NCBI GenBank assembly: GCA_023511875.1
Contig: JAIMAQ010000010.1
Location: forward strand, 1-64,000
DNA from: Thermoflavifilum sp.
Lineage (GTDB): Bacteria; Bacteroidota; Bacteroidia; Chitinophagales; Chitinophagaceae
Direction of reading: 5' to 3'
Length of the DNA: 64,000 nucleotides
The notes below the pieces were generated by a model. That model saw nothing but the letters and a program-made list of their open reading frames with translations, was not told where the DNA came from and searched no databases. The stretch's first letter is position 1; each line of letters begins with the position of its first letter. Made by a program: the position numbers and the translations under genes. Below, in pieces: positions 37,321 to 47,098 of this stretch.

Positions 37321-37494
37321 TATATAAAGACTAGGAAGATTTTTTATTTGTTCATCACTTTATTATATCTTCAGGTTATCTTCATTTGAATGCTGTCTTT
37401 GAGCCTTAACTTTTGATATGGTGATGCCATCTGGCAACTCAAGATTTTTTATCTTCGTTGCATTAGATTTTCGAACTACCGAAATTATGCATAC

Positions 37495-39921
37495 ATGGCT
37501 CGTTTCATCATTGCATTGCTAGTAACTATTGGGTGTATTTACCTGTTGAATCATTCTTGGGGGCGTATTCCTCCGTTAGGCAAATTCTTCAGTCCACAAG
37601 AAGGCTTCTGGCAAAATGCGGAACCCGTTGATCGCCATTTTCCCGACATGTCGCATGTAGAAGGGTTGCAAGACAGTGTACAAGTATGGCTCGATAAAAA
37701 TTGGGTGCCACATATTTTTGCTCGTAATGAACACGACTTATTTTTTATGCAGGGCTATGTCACTGCCATGTTTCGGCTCTGGCAAATGGATATACAAACC
37801 ATGGCTGCTGCCGGTGAGCTTTCTTCCATCATGGGGCCCAATATGTTGTCGTTCGACCGTTTGCAACGCCGCAAAGGAATGGTGTATGGAGCCGAGCAAA
37901 AATTGAAAGCCATGGAGGCCGATTCTACCACCAAGCATATCCTCGATGCATATACGGCAGGAGTGAATGCCTATATCCAAACACTCACTCCTCGCACATT
38001 GCCTATTGAATATAAGTTGCTCAACGATATGCCCCGCAAGTGGACCAACTTGCGCTCGGCCCTGCTGATTGAATATATGGCCGACGACCTCACCGGGCAT
38101 TCGGAGGATCGACAATATACCAATTTACGACGCGTATTTACCGATGATCAGTTGCACCTAATGTTCCCCGATTTTTCCGACTCTCTCGTACCTATCGTTC
38201 CTACAGGCATACCCTTTCCTAGACCCACCGTTACGAATCCGTCCGTACCGGCTGATACCATGCTTGCACGCAAATTGCTTAACAAAGAATTGCTCACAAC
38301 TTCCTGGCATCGAGCACCCGATTATGTCACTGGAAGCAACAACTGGGCGATAAGTGGTAGCAAAACGGCTTCGCATGCGCCTATACTTTGCAACGACCCT
38401 CATCTTAGCCTAAATCTTCCTTCACTGTGGTTTGAAATACAACTTCAAGCACCGGGTATCAACGTGATGGGCGTTAGTTTACCTGGTGCACCTACCGTGA
38501 TCATTGGGTTTAATGATAGTATCGCTTGGGGAGTCACCAATGCTTCGCGCGATGTGATCGATTACTATGCGGTGCATTTTCGGGATGCCAATAAAAAAAC
38601 ATATCTGTGGAATGGGCATGAAGTGCCAGCTAAGCTCAGGGTAGAAAAAATTCGTATTAAAGGACAAGCACCTTTTTACGATACAGTGGCTTATACCGTT
38701 TGGGGACCCGTAACTTTCGATCCATCATTTCCCGATACCATTACACATATCCCCTATCTAGCTACTCATTGGCAAGCTCTTGAACCTTCTAACGACCTTA
38801 AAACCTTTTACCTGCTCAATAAGGCACATACATACCCAGATTATGTGAAAGCACTCTCTTATTTCAACTGCCCCGCACAAAACTTTGCCTATGCAGATAA
38901 AGCTGGGCATATTGCCATTTGGCAGCAGGGCCAATTTCCATTACGCTGGAAAGATCAAGGCAAATATATAATGCCTGGTGATGATGAAACATTTGCCTGG
39001 CAAGGATATGTACCTATTGCCGAAAACCCACATGTTGTTGACCCACCACAGGGATTTGTGTTCTCGGCCAATCAACATCCTACAGATCACACTTATCCTT
39101 ATTATTACACGGGTGATTTCTTTTATTATCGGGCTAAGCGCATTCACGACATGTTGCAAGCAAGGTCTTATTTAACGCTACAAGACATGATGCAACTGCA
39201 AAATGATGTTTATGATACTCGTGCTGCAGAAGCTCTTCCTTTATTACTGGCGCATTTACCCGATAGCACAGTACATGCCGATGAACAACCATACCTTCAG
39301 GTACTCAAAAATTGGAATTTCCAGGTCACGGCTAAAAGTCAGGCTCCTATTTTGTTTTATACCTGGCTCGATACATTAATGCATCAACTTTGGACTCCCA
39401 TTTTATCGCGTGCTCAAGGAGCGGTAGAAGTTCCCTCTATTCAAACTACCGTAGAATGGCTTTTGCGTGATTCCAGTATGCGTTTCTTCCAACCTTATTT
39501 CACCCAGCCCACTAACCTAACAACGCTCGTGAGTGAGGCCTTTCATAAAGCCATGCAGGCCATACATCAAATCGATACCACTGGAAACCTTTCCTGGGGC
39601 CGTTTTAGGGGCACAGATATTTTACACCTTACTCGGCTACCAGCATTTAGTCATCTACATCTCTTCACCCCGGGCGATGCAGCAACAGTGAATGCTATCA
39701 CCTCCAACCACGGCCCTTCTTGGCGAATGATTGTGCAACTCAGCAATCCCACAGTGGCCTATGGGATCTATCCTGGTGGCCAAAGTGGAAATCCTGGTAG
39801 CCCGCATTACGACGATATGATCAACAAATGGTTGCTGGGCGAATACGAACCATTACAATTGCTTCGCCTGTCAGACAAGCATCATCCCGATATTGAAGCC
39901 ATCATGCATTTTGTTCCATAA
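37495..39921 (+). CDS. Penicillin acylase family amidohydrolase
   Basis: An 808-aa N-terminal-nucleophile amidase that would cleave itself into two chains. A single N-terminal membrane segment (FIIALLVTIGCIYLL) suggests export or anchoring in the periplasm. The alpha chain includes the WQMDIQTMAAAGELSSIMG block. The catalytic serine is Ser281 in TGSNNWAISG, at the start of the beta chain. The oxyanion and pocket blocks follow (NDPHLSLNLPSLWFE, GVSLPGAPTVIIGFN, WGVTN). The substrate could be acyl-homoserine lactones, beta-lactam side chains or other amides; sequence alone cannot say. Confidence 0.92.
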   Translation: MARFIIALLVTIGCIYLLNHSWGRIPPLGKFFSPQEGFWQNAEPVDRHFPDMSHVEGLQDSVQVWLDKNWVPHIFARNEHDLFFMQGYVTAMFRLWQMDIQTMAAAGELSSIMGPNMLSFDRLQRRKGMVYGAEQKLKAMEADSTTKHILDAYTAGVNAYIQTLTPRTLPIEYKLLNDMPRKWTNLRSALLIEYMADDLTGHSEDRQYTNLRRVFTDDQLHLMFPDFSDSLVPIVPTGIPFPRPTVTNPSVPADTMLARKLLNKELLTTSWHRAPDYVTGSNNWAISGSKTASHAPILCNDPHLSLNLPSLWFEIQLQAPGINVMGVSLPGAPTVIIGFNDSIAWGVTNASRDVIDYYAVHFRDANKKTYLWNGHEVPAKLRVEKIRIKGQAPFYDTVAYTVWGPVTFDPSFPDTITHIPYLATHWQALEPSNDLKTFYLLNKAHTYPDYVKALSYFNCPAQNFAYADKAGHIAIWQQGQFPLRWKDQGKYIMPGDDETFAWQGYVPIAENPHVVDPPQGFVFSANQHPTDHTYPYYYTGDFFYYRAKRIHDMLQARSYLTLQDMMQLQNDVYDTRAAEALPLLLAHLPDSTVHADEQPYLQVLKNWNFQVTAKSQAPILFYTWLDTLMHQLWTPILSRAQGAVEVPSIQTTVEWLLRDSSMRFFQPYFTQPTNLTTLVSEAFHKAMQAIHQIDTTGNLSWGRFRGTDILHLTRLPAFSHLHLFTPGDAATVNAITSNHGPSWRMIVQLSNPTVAYGIYPGGQSGNPGSPHYDDMINKWLLGEYEPLQLLRLSDKHHPDIEAIMHFVP

Positions 39922-39935
39922 AAAAATTATACATC

Positions 39936-40328
39936 ATGCGATTTATTTTTTCCTTATTGATCACAGCTATCTTGGCTTACTTGGCAGGATATTATTTACC
40001 CTGGTGGACGGTGGCTATTGCAGCAGCTTTAGGTACATGGCTTTTCCCCCAGCGGGTGTTTTACAGTATACTCTCGGCCTTTCTTTCGGTTGGGCTTCTG
40101 TGGTTTTTATTGGCTGGATATATAGATTTACGTAACCAACATATTCTTTCTCGGCGCATCGGTGAGCTGTTTTTCCATACATCGAATAGCATGACTGTGC
40201 TCCTGGCTACGGCTTTCATTGGCGCCCTAACGGCAGCATTAGGTGCTTGGTGTGCAGCGTTATTGCGATCATCATCATCTCGAAAAAAAACCATGACCTT
40301 TGGTAAATTTTATCGAGAACGCTTTTAA
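39936..40328 (+). CDS. Small integral membrane protein, unknown function
   Basis: I do not recognise this 130-aa protein. It has about four hydrophobic helices (residues about 4-38, 45-65, 85-110) and a basic C-terminus (RSSSSRKKTMTFGKFYRERF). It begins 14 bases after the acylase stop and probably shares its transcript. The pgm start lies 37 bases past its stop. Confidence 0.65.
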   Translation: MRFIFSLLITAILAYLAGYYLPWWTVAIAAALGTWLFPQRVFYSILSAFLSVGLLWFLLAGYIDLRNQHILSRRIGELFFHTSNSMTVLLATAFIGALTAALGAWCAALLRSSSSRKKTMTFGKFYRERF

Positions 40329-40365
40329 GCAGGATTATGTATTTTGCAAACAAACCCTAACCCTT

Positions 40366-42105
40366 ATGCCCGATATCGTTACGGTGGAACAACGTATTCA
40401 GCAATGGCTGGATGGCCCATTTGATGAAGATACTAAGCAGCAAATCCGCAAGCTGCAGCAAGAAAATCCTGAAGAGCTTCGTGAAGCTTTTTATAAAAAC
40501 CTCGAATTTGGCACGGGAGGTCTGCGCGGCATCATGGGACCCGGCACCAACCGCATGAATAAATACACCGTAGGCATGGCTACTCAAGGCTATGCCAACT
40601 ACCTGAAACAGTGCTTTCCCATGCCCATACGGGTAGCCATTGGCCACGATAGCCGCAACAATAGCCGCTTTTTTGCAGAGATTACCGCACAAGTGATGGC
40701 CGCTAATGATATTGAAGTGTTTTTATTTGAAAGCTTGCGGCCTACACCCGAGCTATCGTTTGCTATTCGTTATCTGAAATGCCAAGGTGGAGTAGTATGT
40801 ACGGCTTCGCACAACCCAAAAGAATACAACGGATATAAAGCCTATTGGAATGATGGTGCTCAGCTAGTAAGTCCGCACGACCAAAATGTGATTGCTGAGG
40901 TGGAAAAAATACGTCATATCAACGACGTCAAATGGCAAGGTAATCCTCATCTCATCCACCTGATCGGCGAAGACATCGATCGGGCTTATCTGGATATGGT
41001 GAAAAGCTTATCTATATTTCCTGAAGTGGCCAGGCAGCAACACAACATGAAAATTGTATACACCCCCATTCACGGCAGTGGCATCAAACTTGTACCACAA
41101 GCACTCGCACAGCTGGGCTTTAACTCGGTACATATCGTAGAGCAACAGGCCCAACCCGATGGGAATTTTCCCACCGTGCTCTATCCTAATCCCGAAGAAC
41201 CTGAAGCCATGAGCTTAGGCCTGCAAAAAGCCAAAGCCATAGATGCCGACATTTTGTTGGGTACCGATCCCGATGCCGATCGCGTGGGCGTTAGTGTGAA
41301 AAACCAACAAGGCGAATGGATACTTCTCAATGGCAACCAAACTGCCGTGCTGGCCTTTAACTACGTCATCGAAGCTCGTCGCGAAAAAAATTTGCTTACC
41401 CCACAAGATTATGTGGTAAAAACAATTGTAACCACCGATATGATCGATGCCATTGCAGCTCACCATCATGTGCGTTGTTACAATGTACTTACGGGTTTTA
41501 AATATATTGCTTCATTGATTCGGGAAAAAGAAGGCAAAGAAAAATATCTCATTGGTGGTGAGGAATCGTATGGACTGATGATTGGCGATCAGATTAGAGA
41601 TAAAGATGCCGTATCGGCCGTGGCATTGATTTGTGAAATGGCTGCTTACGAAAAAACTAAAGGCAGAAGTTTGTTTGATAAACTCATTGAGTTGTATCTG
41701 CAATATGGTTGTTATCGCGAATCTTTATTGTCGATTACCCGAAAAGGCATTCAAGGCTCGGCAGAAATCGCTGCCATGATGGATCGCTTTCGCCAAACTC
41801 CTCCCCAAACCATTGCTGGCACACCCGTTGAATGGATATTCGATTATCAGCTTCGAGAAAAACGAAATCTCTTCACTGGCGAAAAACAGCCTATAGATTT
41901 ACCGCGTTCTAATGTGCTACAATTTCTCTTGCAAGATGGATCTAAGATTTCCGCTCGTCCTTCGGGTACCGAACCTAAAATTAAATTTTATTTTAGTGTG
42001 CGTCAACCACTTGCCCACGCAGATGCATTCAGGGCTACATGGGATGCTTTGGGAACGCGTATCGATCATATGATAAAAGAACTCGATTTGAAAAAAGCTG
42101 AATAA
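40366..42105 (+). CDS. Phosphoglucomutase/phosphomannomutase family protein
   Basis: A 579-aa alpha-D-phosphohexomutase, cytosolic, interconverting sugar 1- and 6-phosphates. I chose the ATG at 40366 (MPDIVTVEQRI) over an upstream in-frame start at 40300 that would overlap the previous gene. Visible motifs: FGTGGLRGIMGPG near the N-terminus, catalytic serine in TASHNPKEYNG, metal-binding GTDPDADRVG, sugar-binding GGEESYG, and the phosphate-binding SARPSGTEPKIK. The size matches Bacteroidota PGM/PMM (phosphopentomutase-like) enzymes. Exact sugar preference is unclear. Confidence 0.94.
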   Translation: MPDIVTVEQRIQQWLDGPFDEDTKQQIRKLQQENPEELREAFYKNLEFGTGGLRGIMGPGTNRMNKYTVGMATQGYANYLKQCFPMPIRVAIGHDSRNNSRFFAEITAQVMAANDIEVFLFESLRPTPELSFAIRYLKCQGGVVCTASHNPKEYNGYKAYWNDGAQLVSPHDQNVIAEVEKIRHINDVKWQGNPHLIHLIGEDIDRAYLDMVKSLSIFPEVARQQHNMKIVYTPIHGSGIKLVPQALAQLGFNSVHIVEQQAQPDGNFPTVLYPNPEEPEAMSLGLQKAKAIDADILLGTDPDADRVGVSVKNQQGEWILLNGNQTAVLAFNYVIEARREKNLLTPQDYVVKTIVTTDMIDAIAAHHHVRCYNVLTGFKYIASLIREKEGKEKYLIGGEESYGLMIGDQIRDKDAVSAVALICEMAAYEKTKGRSLFDKLIELYLQYGCYRESLLSITRKGIQGSAEIAAMMDRFRQTPPQTIAGTPVEWIFDYQLREKRNLFTGEKQPIDLPRSNVLQFLLQDGSKISARPSGTEPKIKFYFSVRQPLAHADAFRATWDALGTRIDHMIKELDLKKAE

Positions 42106-42117
42106 ACATCAGCCAAT

Positions 42118-42156
42118 GGGTTGCTATCATGTATGTTGAAGAGGATATCGCAACCC
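42118..42156 (+). terminator. Possible weak hairpin after the phosphohexomutase gene
   Basis: GGGTTGC (42118-42124) pairs with GCAACCC (42150-42156) across a 25-base loop. The following sequence (CAATTTTCATAATTG) is only moderately T-rich, so function is uncertain. Confidence 0.3.
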
Positions 42157-42280
42157 CAATTTTCATAATTGTTTGTTGAAGTAGTCATGCATTTAAAGCT
42201 TGGAGGTAATCAGTATCCATACAGATCAGATTCAATAAAATGAGTCGCACTTTGTAATCTAAGAGTGGAGAATGTTAGAG

Positions 42281-42332
42281 ATAATAAAAAAACATGGCCA
42301 TTGCAACTCCAGTAAGCTTTTTTGCAATGGCT
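42281..42332 (-). terminator. Terminator for the WecA-like gene
   Basis: On the minus strand a perfect 10-bp stem (GCCATTGCAA / TTGCAATGGC, arms 42322-42331 and 42297-42306) is followed by CATGTTTTTTTATTAT. It lies about 100 bases past the stop at 42433. Confidence 0.8.
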
Positions 42333-42388
42333 GTTCACGAATACAGATAGGTAATAACAAAAAGCTTCCTGCACCCATAGGCTGTATT

Positions 42389-42420
42389 GCGATTTGATCA
42401 TTAAATCGCTTTTTGTTATT
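42389..42420 (+). terminator. Plus-strand terminator
   Basis: GCGATTT (42389-42395) pairs with AAATCGC (42403-42409), followed by TTTTTGTTATT. It is oriented to stop plus-strand transcription before it enters the WecA-like gene, and it lies inside the 3' untranslated part of that minus-strand gene. Confidence 0.75.
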
Positions 42421-42432
42421 GTACGTATTTTT

Positions 42433-43557
42433 TTATTTATCTGGAATCATGACCGACTCAGTCACACGAAGGGTAAGCGGTTGATTTGCGATTGCAGCTT
42501 GATGCTTGGCCAACAAATTTTTCCGACGGAAATACATAGCCAAAACGGTGAGTGAGGTGGCCAACGCCAGTATGATGGATATCAACACATTGGGATGGGT
42601 ATTATGCAGAACATAGGCGATTCCAATAAATAATAGGTTAACTGCATATAAGATCATGGAAGCTTGAAAATGCGTGAGCCCACAATCGAGTAAAATATGG
42701 TGGATATGGTTGCGATCGGCTTTAAAAGGAGATTTTTTATGCCACAACCGAAACACAATTACACGTAAAGTATCAAAAAAAGGAATGACGAGGATAGCCG
42801 CAGCAATGGCAGGGTTTGGATGGAATGTCTGCCCATTTGGCAAGTCGAGATCGCAATTCAAAAACTTTAGGGTAAACGCTGCAATGATGTAACCAATAGT
42901 CATAGAACCTGTATCGCCCATAAAAATTTTTGCTGGATAGGTGTTGTAATATAAAAAACCAATGAGCGCACCACTCAATGCAAATGCAGCCACATGCATG
43001 TTATGTAAACCTTTTAACCAAAAAATATCTCCATAGGTCAATGCTACAATCAGCGCCACTCCCGCTGCAAGTCCATCAATACCATCAATCAAGTTAAACG
43101 CATTGATGGTGGCCACCACAATAAACATGCTCACCAACTCACCCAAAGGCACGGGAAGATGATAAATACCCAACAACCCATATAAATTTTGAATCTTATA
43201 ACCGGCTATTACTACCAACAAAAATGCACCCACGACTTGTCCACCCAATTTTTTCATTGGGCTCATTGGTACTACATCATCTTTCAAACCCACAAAAAAC
43301 AAGACAGATAAGCCCAACAAAAAATATTGCAATGGGATAGAATGATAAAAATCACCCCATGCCAAGAGAGAAAAAAAGAAGCTAACATATAAGGCGATAC
43401 CGCCTAAATGAGGAATCTTACAGGTATGAATCTTTCTTCCACCGGGCGCGTCGAGTAAATTCTGCTGGAAGCATACCTTCATAATAATAGGTATGCTATA
43501 CATGGTAACGATTCCAGCAGTAAGAAAGCTAGCTAAGAAATACCATTGGGGCATCAT
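42433..43557 (-). CDS. Undecaprenyl-phosphate sugar-1-phosphate transferase (WecA/TagO/MraY family)
   Basis: A 374-aa polytopic enzyme that moves a sugar phosphate, probably GlcNAc-1-phosphate, from UDP-sugar to undecaprenyl phosphate, starting surface glycan synthesis. About eleven membrane helices are visible. Conserved cytosolic motifs: RKIHTCKIPHLGGIALY, the paired aspartates in GLKDDVVPMSPMKKL, the catalytic NAFNLIDGIDGLAAG, MGDTGSM, and the sugar-specific loop with ADRNHIHHILL typical of the WecA/TagO group. It stands alone, with its own terminator. Confidence 0.93.
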   Translation of the reverse strand: MMPQWYFLASFLTAGIVTMYSIPIIMKVCFQQNLLDAPGGRKIHTCKIPHLGGIALYVSFFFSLLAWGDFYHSIPLQYFLLGLSVLFFVGLKDDVVPMSPMKKLGGQVVGAFLLVVIAGYKIQNLYGLLGIYHLPVPLGELVSMFIVVATINAFNLIDGIDGLAAGVALIVALTYGDIFWLKGLHNMHVAAFALSGALIGFLYYNTYPAKIFMGDTGSMTIGYIIAAFTLKFLNCDLDLPNGQTFHPNPAIAAAILVIPFFDTLRVIVFRLWHKKSPFKADRNHIHHILLDCGLTHFQASMILYAVNLLFIGIAYVLHNTHPNVLISIILALATSLTVLAMYFRRKNLLAKHQAAIANQPLTLRVTESVMIPDK

Positions 43558-43605
43558 AAATTATTCTTGTTTAAATGATGTGTTTTTCAGCGGATCTGGG
43601 TTCTC

Positions 43606-43684
43606 ACAAAATAAATAACCACCTGCGCACTGTACATGCATTTTGCACCAATAGCATGCCGGCTTTACTTTGTGCAGGTGGTTA
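43606..43684 (-). terminator. Terminator for the lactonase gene
   Basis: On the minus strand a 13-pair stem (TAACCACCTG CAC / GTG CG CAGGTGGTTA, one two-base bulge, arms 43672-43684 and 43616-43630) with a long loop is followed by TTTATTTTG. Confidence 0.6.
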
Positions 43685-43699
43685 CTATTCAGGCAATCT

Positions 43700-44875
43700 T
43701 TATTCAGACATCCTGTGCGAGCCAAACTCTTCAATCATTTTCAAACATACCGCCCGTGGACGATAGAATACTCCTGCCTGTATGAGCATTCCATTATCCG
43801 TATTTCGCTTAAACTCCGTCACTTCGTTGCTGTTTTGATGGCCCACTAGCAGCCAGCTCCCATCAGCACTGATCACAAAATTTCTAGGTGTTTTCCCGCC
43901 CGTTTCTACCCGACCTATTTTCTGGAGCAAACCATTTTTTTTATTGACTGTAAAAATAACGATATCGTTTAATTGACCCCGGTTGCTGGCATATAAAAAC
44001 TTACCATCGGGCGATAGATGAATGTCGGCCGCGGTATTTTCTCCATGAAATCCGTCGGGAGCTGTAGACACTGTTTGCAGAGGATGAAGTTCTCCATCGT
44101 GAAAAGCAAACACTGTAATACGCCAGCCCATCTCTTGAACCAAATACAAAAAGCGATGATCGGGAGAAAAAGCCTGGTGGCGCGGTCCAGTACCAGGATC
44201 TACTGACACATAGGGATGTGAAGCTGGCCTGAGCTTGCCAGTCTGGGCATCGAAATCGTAAACAAAAACCTTATCGAGTCCAAGATCAGATACCAATACA
44301 TATCGATTGTCGGGCGTGATGTTGATGAAATGTACATGTGGCCCTTCCTGACGCTGGGGATTGACTCCATGACCCTGATGTGGAATCAATTGCACGGGAG
44401 CACCTAAGCTGCCATCGGATTTAACGGGTAAAACTTCAATGCTTCCACTAGAATAATTAGCTACAATTACCCATCGGCCAGTATGATCAACAGCTAAATG
44501 GCAGGGATCTTTACCACCTGAGGGTTGATGATTGAGGAATTGCAATTTGCCGGTATGCTCATCAAAACGATAAGCATATACTCGCCCACCAGAAGCTCCA
44601 TGCGTTTCACTCACGGCATATACATAACGATGATGAGGAGAAATGGCGAGAAACGATGGATTTTCAATTCCCGATACAGCATCCAATAACTTCACCGATC
44701 CATTTTGTTCATCAAAACGATATACAAAAATACCTTGACTATCAGTAGGGCAATATGTACCAATAAGTAATAAATCTGTTTGATGATTTTGTGCAAGCCC
44801 TGGAACAACATTATCGAATAAGAGTAGAGTAAATAAAATAAAGAAGAGCCGATTAAAAGAACAGGGTGTAGACAT
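43700..44875 (-). CDS. Lactonase family protein (6-phosphogluconolactonase, YbhE type)
   Basis: A seven-bladed beta-propeller enzyme, about 391 aa, possibly hydrolysing 6-phosphogluconolactone or another sugar lactone. Blades show the repeated pattern of the family (FLAISPHHRYVYAVSE, HVHFINITPDNRYVLVSDLG, DIHLSPDGKFLYASNRG, NFVISADGSWLLVGHQ). The N-terminus has a signal peptide (MSTPCSFNRLFFILFTLLLF...GLAQN), so the enzyme is exported, unlike E. coli Pgl. The frame is open to 44962, but the promoter box at 44907-44914 makes a start at 44884 or 44875 more likely. Confidence 0.85.
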   Translation of the reverse strand: MSTPCSFNRLFFILFTLLLFDNVVPGLAQNHQTDLLLIGTYCPTDSQGIFVYRFDEQNGSVKLLDAVSGIENPSFLAISPHHRYVYAVSETHGASGGRVYAYRFDEHTGKLQFLNHQPSGGKDPCHLAVDHTGRWVIVANYSSGSIEVLPVKSDGSLGAPVQLIPHQGHGVNPQRQEGPHVHFINITPDNRYVLVSDLGLDKVFVYDFDAQTGKLRPASHPYVSVDPGTGPRHQAFSPDHRFLYLVQEMGWRITVFAFHDGELHPLQTVSTAPDGFHGENTAADIHLSPDGKFLYASNRGQLNDIVIFTVNKKNGLLQKIGRVETGGKTPRNFVISADGSWLLVGHQNSNEVTEFKRNTDNGMLIQAGVFYRPRAVCLKMIEEFGSHRMSE

Positions 44876-44906
44876 GGCTAACATCAAATGGATGGGTTTG
44901 ATATTA

Positions 44907-44914
44907 CAAATATA
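44907..44914 (-). promoter_or_regulatory. Minus-7 promoter box for the lactonase gene
   Basis: The minus strand reads TATATTTG, a perfect TAnnTTTG match, with TTTTGG about 21 bases upstream. Transcription near 44900 would exclude the longest in-frame start. Confidence 0.55.
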
Positions 44915-44995
44915 CTTTATTCTTTTTGATATGACCAAAACTATCGTCATCAATTGCTTCATTATCTAACGTAAAAACCTCCTATCTTAGTCTAT

Positions 44996-45862
44996 ATGAA
45001 CGGTATTGAGCTACTAAAAAAACGGTGTCGATGGTTATTGGAATGGATGCTATACGGATCCATTTTTATTAGCTGTTGTGCGGTAGCATTGAGTATGGAA
45101 ACAAGCTGGCAATTACGTTTACCCTTGAATCATTTTTTCTTTTATTTGTTTGTTTTCTCGGCAACCCTATTTCAATACAATCTACATTATTTGGTAAAAA
45201 CGAGTGCCAATTTGCAATCACAACGTTTTGCTTGGTCTCAGCAACACCAGCAAGCACATGTGATATTGATCATATTGGGTTTGATAGGCGTTGTGATAAG
45301 CTTATTCTTTTTAACGTTGAAACATTATATTGCGCTATTGGTGATTGGTGCGGTTTCTGCAATGTATTCTTTGCCAGTACTGCCATTTTCGCAAAGAAAG
45401 CGAATTAAAGATTTTGGGCTCTTGAAGATACTTACCTTAAGTTTGGTGTGGACCCTGGTTACCGTATGGTTTCCAGTCATTCATCTTTATCATATTAATG
45501 AGGCTTTCTGGTGGGTATTTTTTCAGCGAATGATATTTTTGTTTGTCCTTTGTTTGGCATTTGATATTCGTGATGTGCCTGTTGATGCGCGCGATGGAAT
45601 TCATACTTTGCCCATTGCCATTGGGGTAAAAAATGCCTATTTGCTCATATACCTTTTACTTATTTTATTTGTTGGCACAACAGTGTATTATCTATTTTTG
45701 TTTCCAGAACCCTTACAGATGGCCGCCATGCTCATTTCTGCATTAGCTACGTATGGAGTCATTGAGTATGCTCGGCGTCATCGCCACGACATGGTTTACC
45801 TGCTGGGTGTAGATGGAATGATGTTGTTGCAAGCATTTCTTGTGGCTTGGTCGAAGTTATAA
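44996..45862 (+). CDS. UbiA-superfamily-like membrane protein
   Basis: A 288-aa protein with eight or nine hydrophobic helices. The second aspartate-rich motif of UbiA prenyltransferases is recognisable (FDIRDVPVDARDGIHTLPIAIG, key residues D, D, D). The first motif (NDxxDxxxD) is not visible where it should be; the equivalent loop reads FQYNLHYLVKTSANLQ. It may therefore have lost ordinary prenyltransferase activity or use another mechanism. It is transcribed divergently from the lactonase gene, and the short gap holds overlapping control signals. Confidence 0.7.
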   Translation: MNGIELLKKRCRWLLEWMLYGSIFISCCAVALSMETSWQLRLPLNHFFFYLFVFSATLFQYNLHYLVKTSANLQSQRFAWSQQHQQAHVILIILGLIGVVISLFFLTLKHYIALLVIGAVSAMYSLPVLPFSQRKRIKDFGLLKILTLSLVWTLVTVWFPVIHLYHINEAFWWVFFQRMIFLFVLCLAFDIRDVPVDARDGIHTLPIAIGVKNAYLLIYLLLILFVGTTVYYLFLFPEPLQMAAMLISALATYGVIEYARRHRHDMVYLLGVDGMMLLQAFLVAWSKL

Positions 45863-45905
45863 ACAAATTTCACGCATACCCAATAATCCCAATCTAGCTT
45901 TGTAT

Positions 45906-45913
45906 TATCTTTG
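45906..45913 (+). promoter_or_regulatory. Minus-7 promoter box for the M42 peptidase-bioB operon
   Basis: TATCTTTG is a perfect TAnnTTTG match and lies 58 bases before the peptidase start. The minus-33 element is unclear. Confidence 0.5.
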
Positions 45914-45971
45914 AGCCTTAGAATACAAATTGATCTTTTATTCCTCAATGCCTGCTTAAAACATATGGGTT

Positions 45972-47081
45972 ATGGCCAAATCTAAAAAAGACAAAAAAAA
46001 CCATGGTTTTGAACCTGCATGGGATTTTTTAAAAAAATATATCGATAATCCCTCCCCAACTGGGTTTGAAAAAGAAGGGCAAAAGCTTTGGCTCGACTAT
46101 GTGAAGCCTTTTGTAGATGATTATATCATAGATCCGTATGGGAGTGTGTCCGCGATTATTCATCCCGATGCAGCTTTTAAAGTGGTCATTGAAGCACATG
46201 CCGATGAGATTTCTTGGTTTGTGAACTATATTACCCCGGAAGGATTGATTTACGTGATTCGCAATGGTGGCTCAGATCAGCAAATCGCTCCTTCCAAACG
46301 TGTGCATATCCATACCGAAAAAGGCATTGTAAAGGCCGTTTTTGGATGGCCCGCTATCCATACACGCATACGCAATACCGATAACAAAGAACCTCAACCC
46401 AAAGTCGACAATATCTTTCTCGATTGTGGTGCTAGAAGCAAAAAGGAAGTAGAAGAATTGGGTATTCACGTGGGATGTGTGGTCACTTTTGAAGATAGTT
46501 ATGATGAGCTTGCATATGGCCAAATTGTGGGACGCGCTTTAGACAATCGCGTAGGAGGGTTCATGATTGCCGAGGTGGCCAGAAGAATAGCGGAACACAA
46601 AAAGCAAATCCCATTTGGGCTATATGTGGTAAATGCGGTTCAAGAAGAAGTGGGCTTACGTGGTGCTGAAATGATGGCCCGTAGGATCAAACCGCATGCA
46701 GCCATCATCACCGATGTTACCCACGATACCACTACACCAATGATCAATAAAAATATGGAAGGAGAAATCCAATCGGGTAAAGGCCCAGTGATCACGTATG
46801 GACCAGCTGTTCACCATACCCTGCGTGAACTCATCATTCACACCGCACAAAAAGAAGATATTCCGTATCAACTGGCCGCAGTGAGCCGAAGCACCGGTAC
46901 CGATACCGATGCCTTTGCTTATGCCAACGATGGAACCCCTTCTGCATTAATTTCTCTACCCCTGAGATACATGCACACCACCGTAGAAATGGTGAGCAAA
47001 AAAGATATCGAACACACTATTCAACTGATCTACCACACGCTATTGCAGATTAAACCCGATATGAATTTCCATTACTTTTAA
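45972..47081 (+). CDS. M42 family metallopeptidase
   Basis: A 369-aa cytosolic aminopeptidase of the glutamyl-aminopeptidase/FrvX family, probably acting on short peptides as a large oligomer. Zinc ligands and catalytic residues are visible: His in EAHADEISW, Asp in [10 protein letters not shown], the Glu pair in [10 protein letters not shown], Asp in IITDVTHD and His in RYMHTTVE. The lysine-rich N-terminus ([11 protein letters not shown]) is typical of Bacteroidota members. It lies 17 bases before bioB. Confidence 0.94.
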   Translation: MAKSKKDKKNHGFEPAWDFLKKYIDNPSPTGFEKEGQKLWLDYVKPFVDDYIIDPYGSVSAIIHPDAAFKVVIEAHADEISWFVNYITPEGLIYVIRNGGSDQQIAPSKRVHIHTEKGIVKAVFGWPAIHTRIRNTDNKEPQPKVDNIFLDCGARSKKEVEELGIHVGCVVTFEDSYDELAYGQIVGRALDNRVGGFMIAEVARRIAEHKKQIPFGLYVVNAVQEEVGLRGAEMMARRIKPHAAIITDVTHDTTTPMINKNMEGEIQSGKGPVITYGPAVHHTLRELIIHTAQKEDIPYQLAAVSRSTGTDTDAFAYANDGTPSALISLPLRYMHTTVEMVSKKDIEHTIQLIYHTLLQIKPDMNFHYF

Positions 47082-47098
47082 TTAAAAGCCATATAGCT

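Larger units (their letters stand above)
36833..37494. other. Gene-free stretch rich in interspersed repeats
   Basis: I find no coding gene in this 660-base stretch between the tRNA pair and the penicillin acylase gene. It holds three repeat copies (listed separately), of which two are in opposite orientation, plus a 21-base direct repeat (37107-37127 and 37298-37318). Confidence 0.6.
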
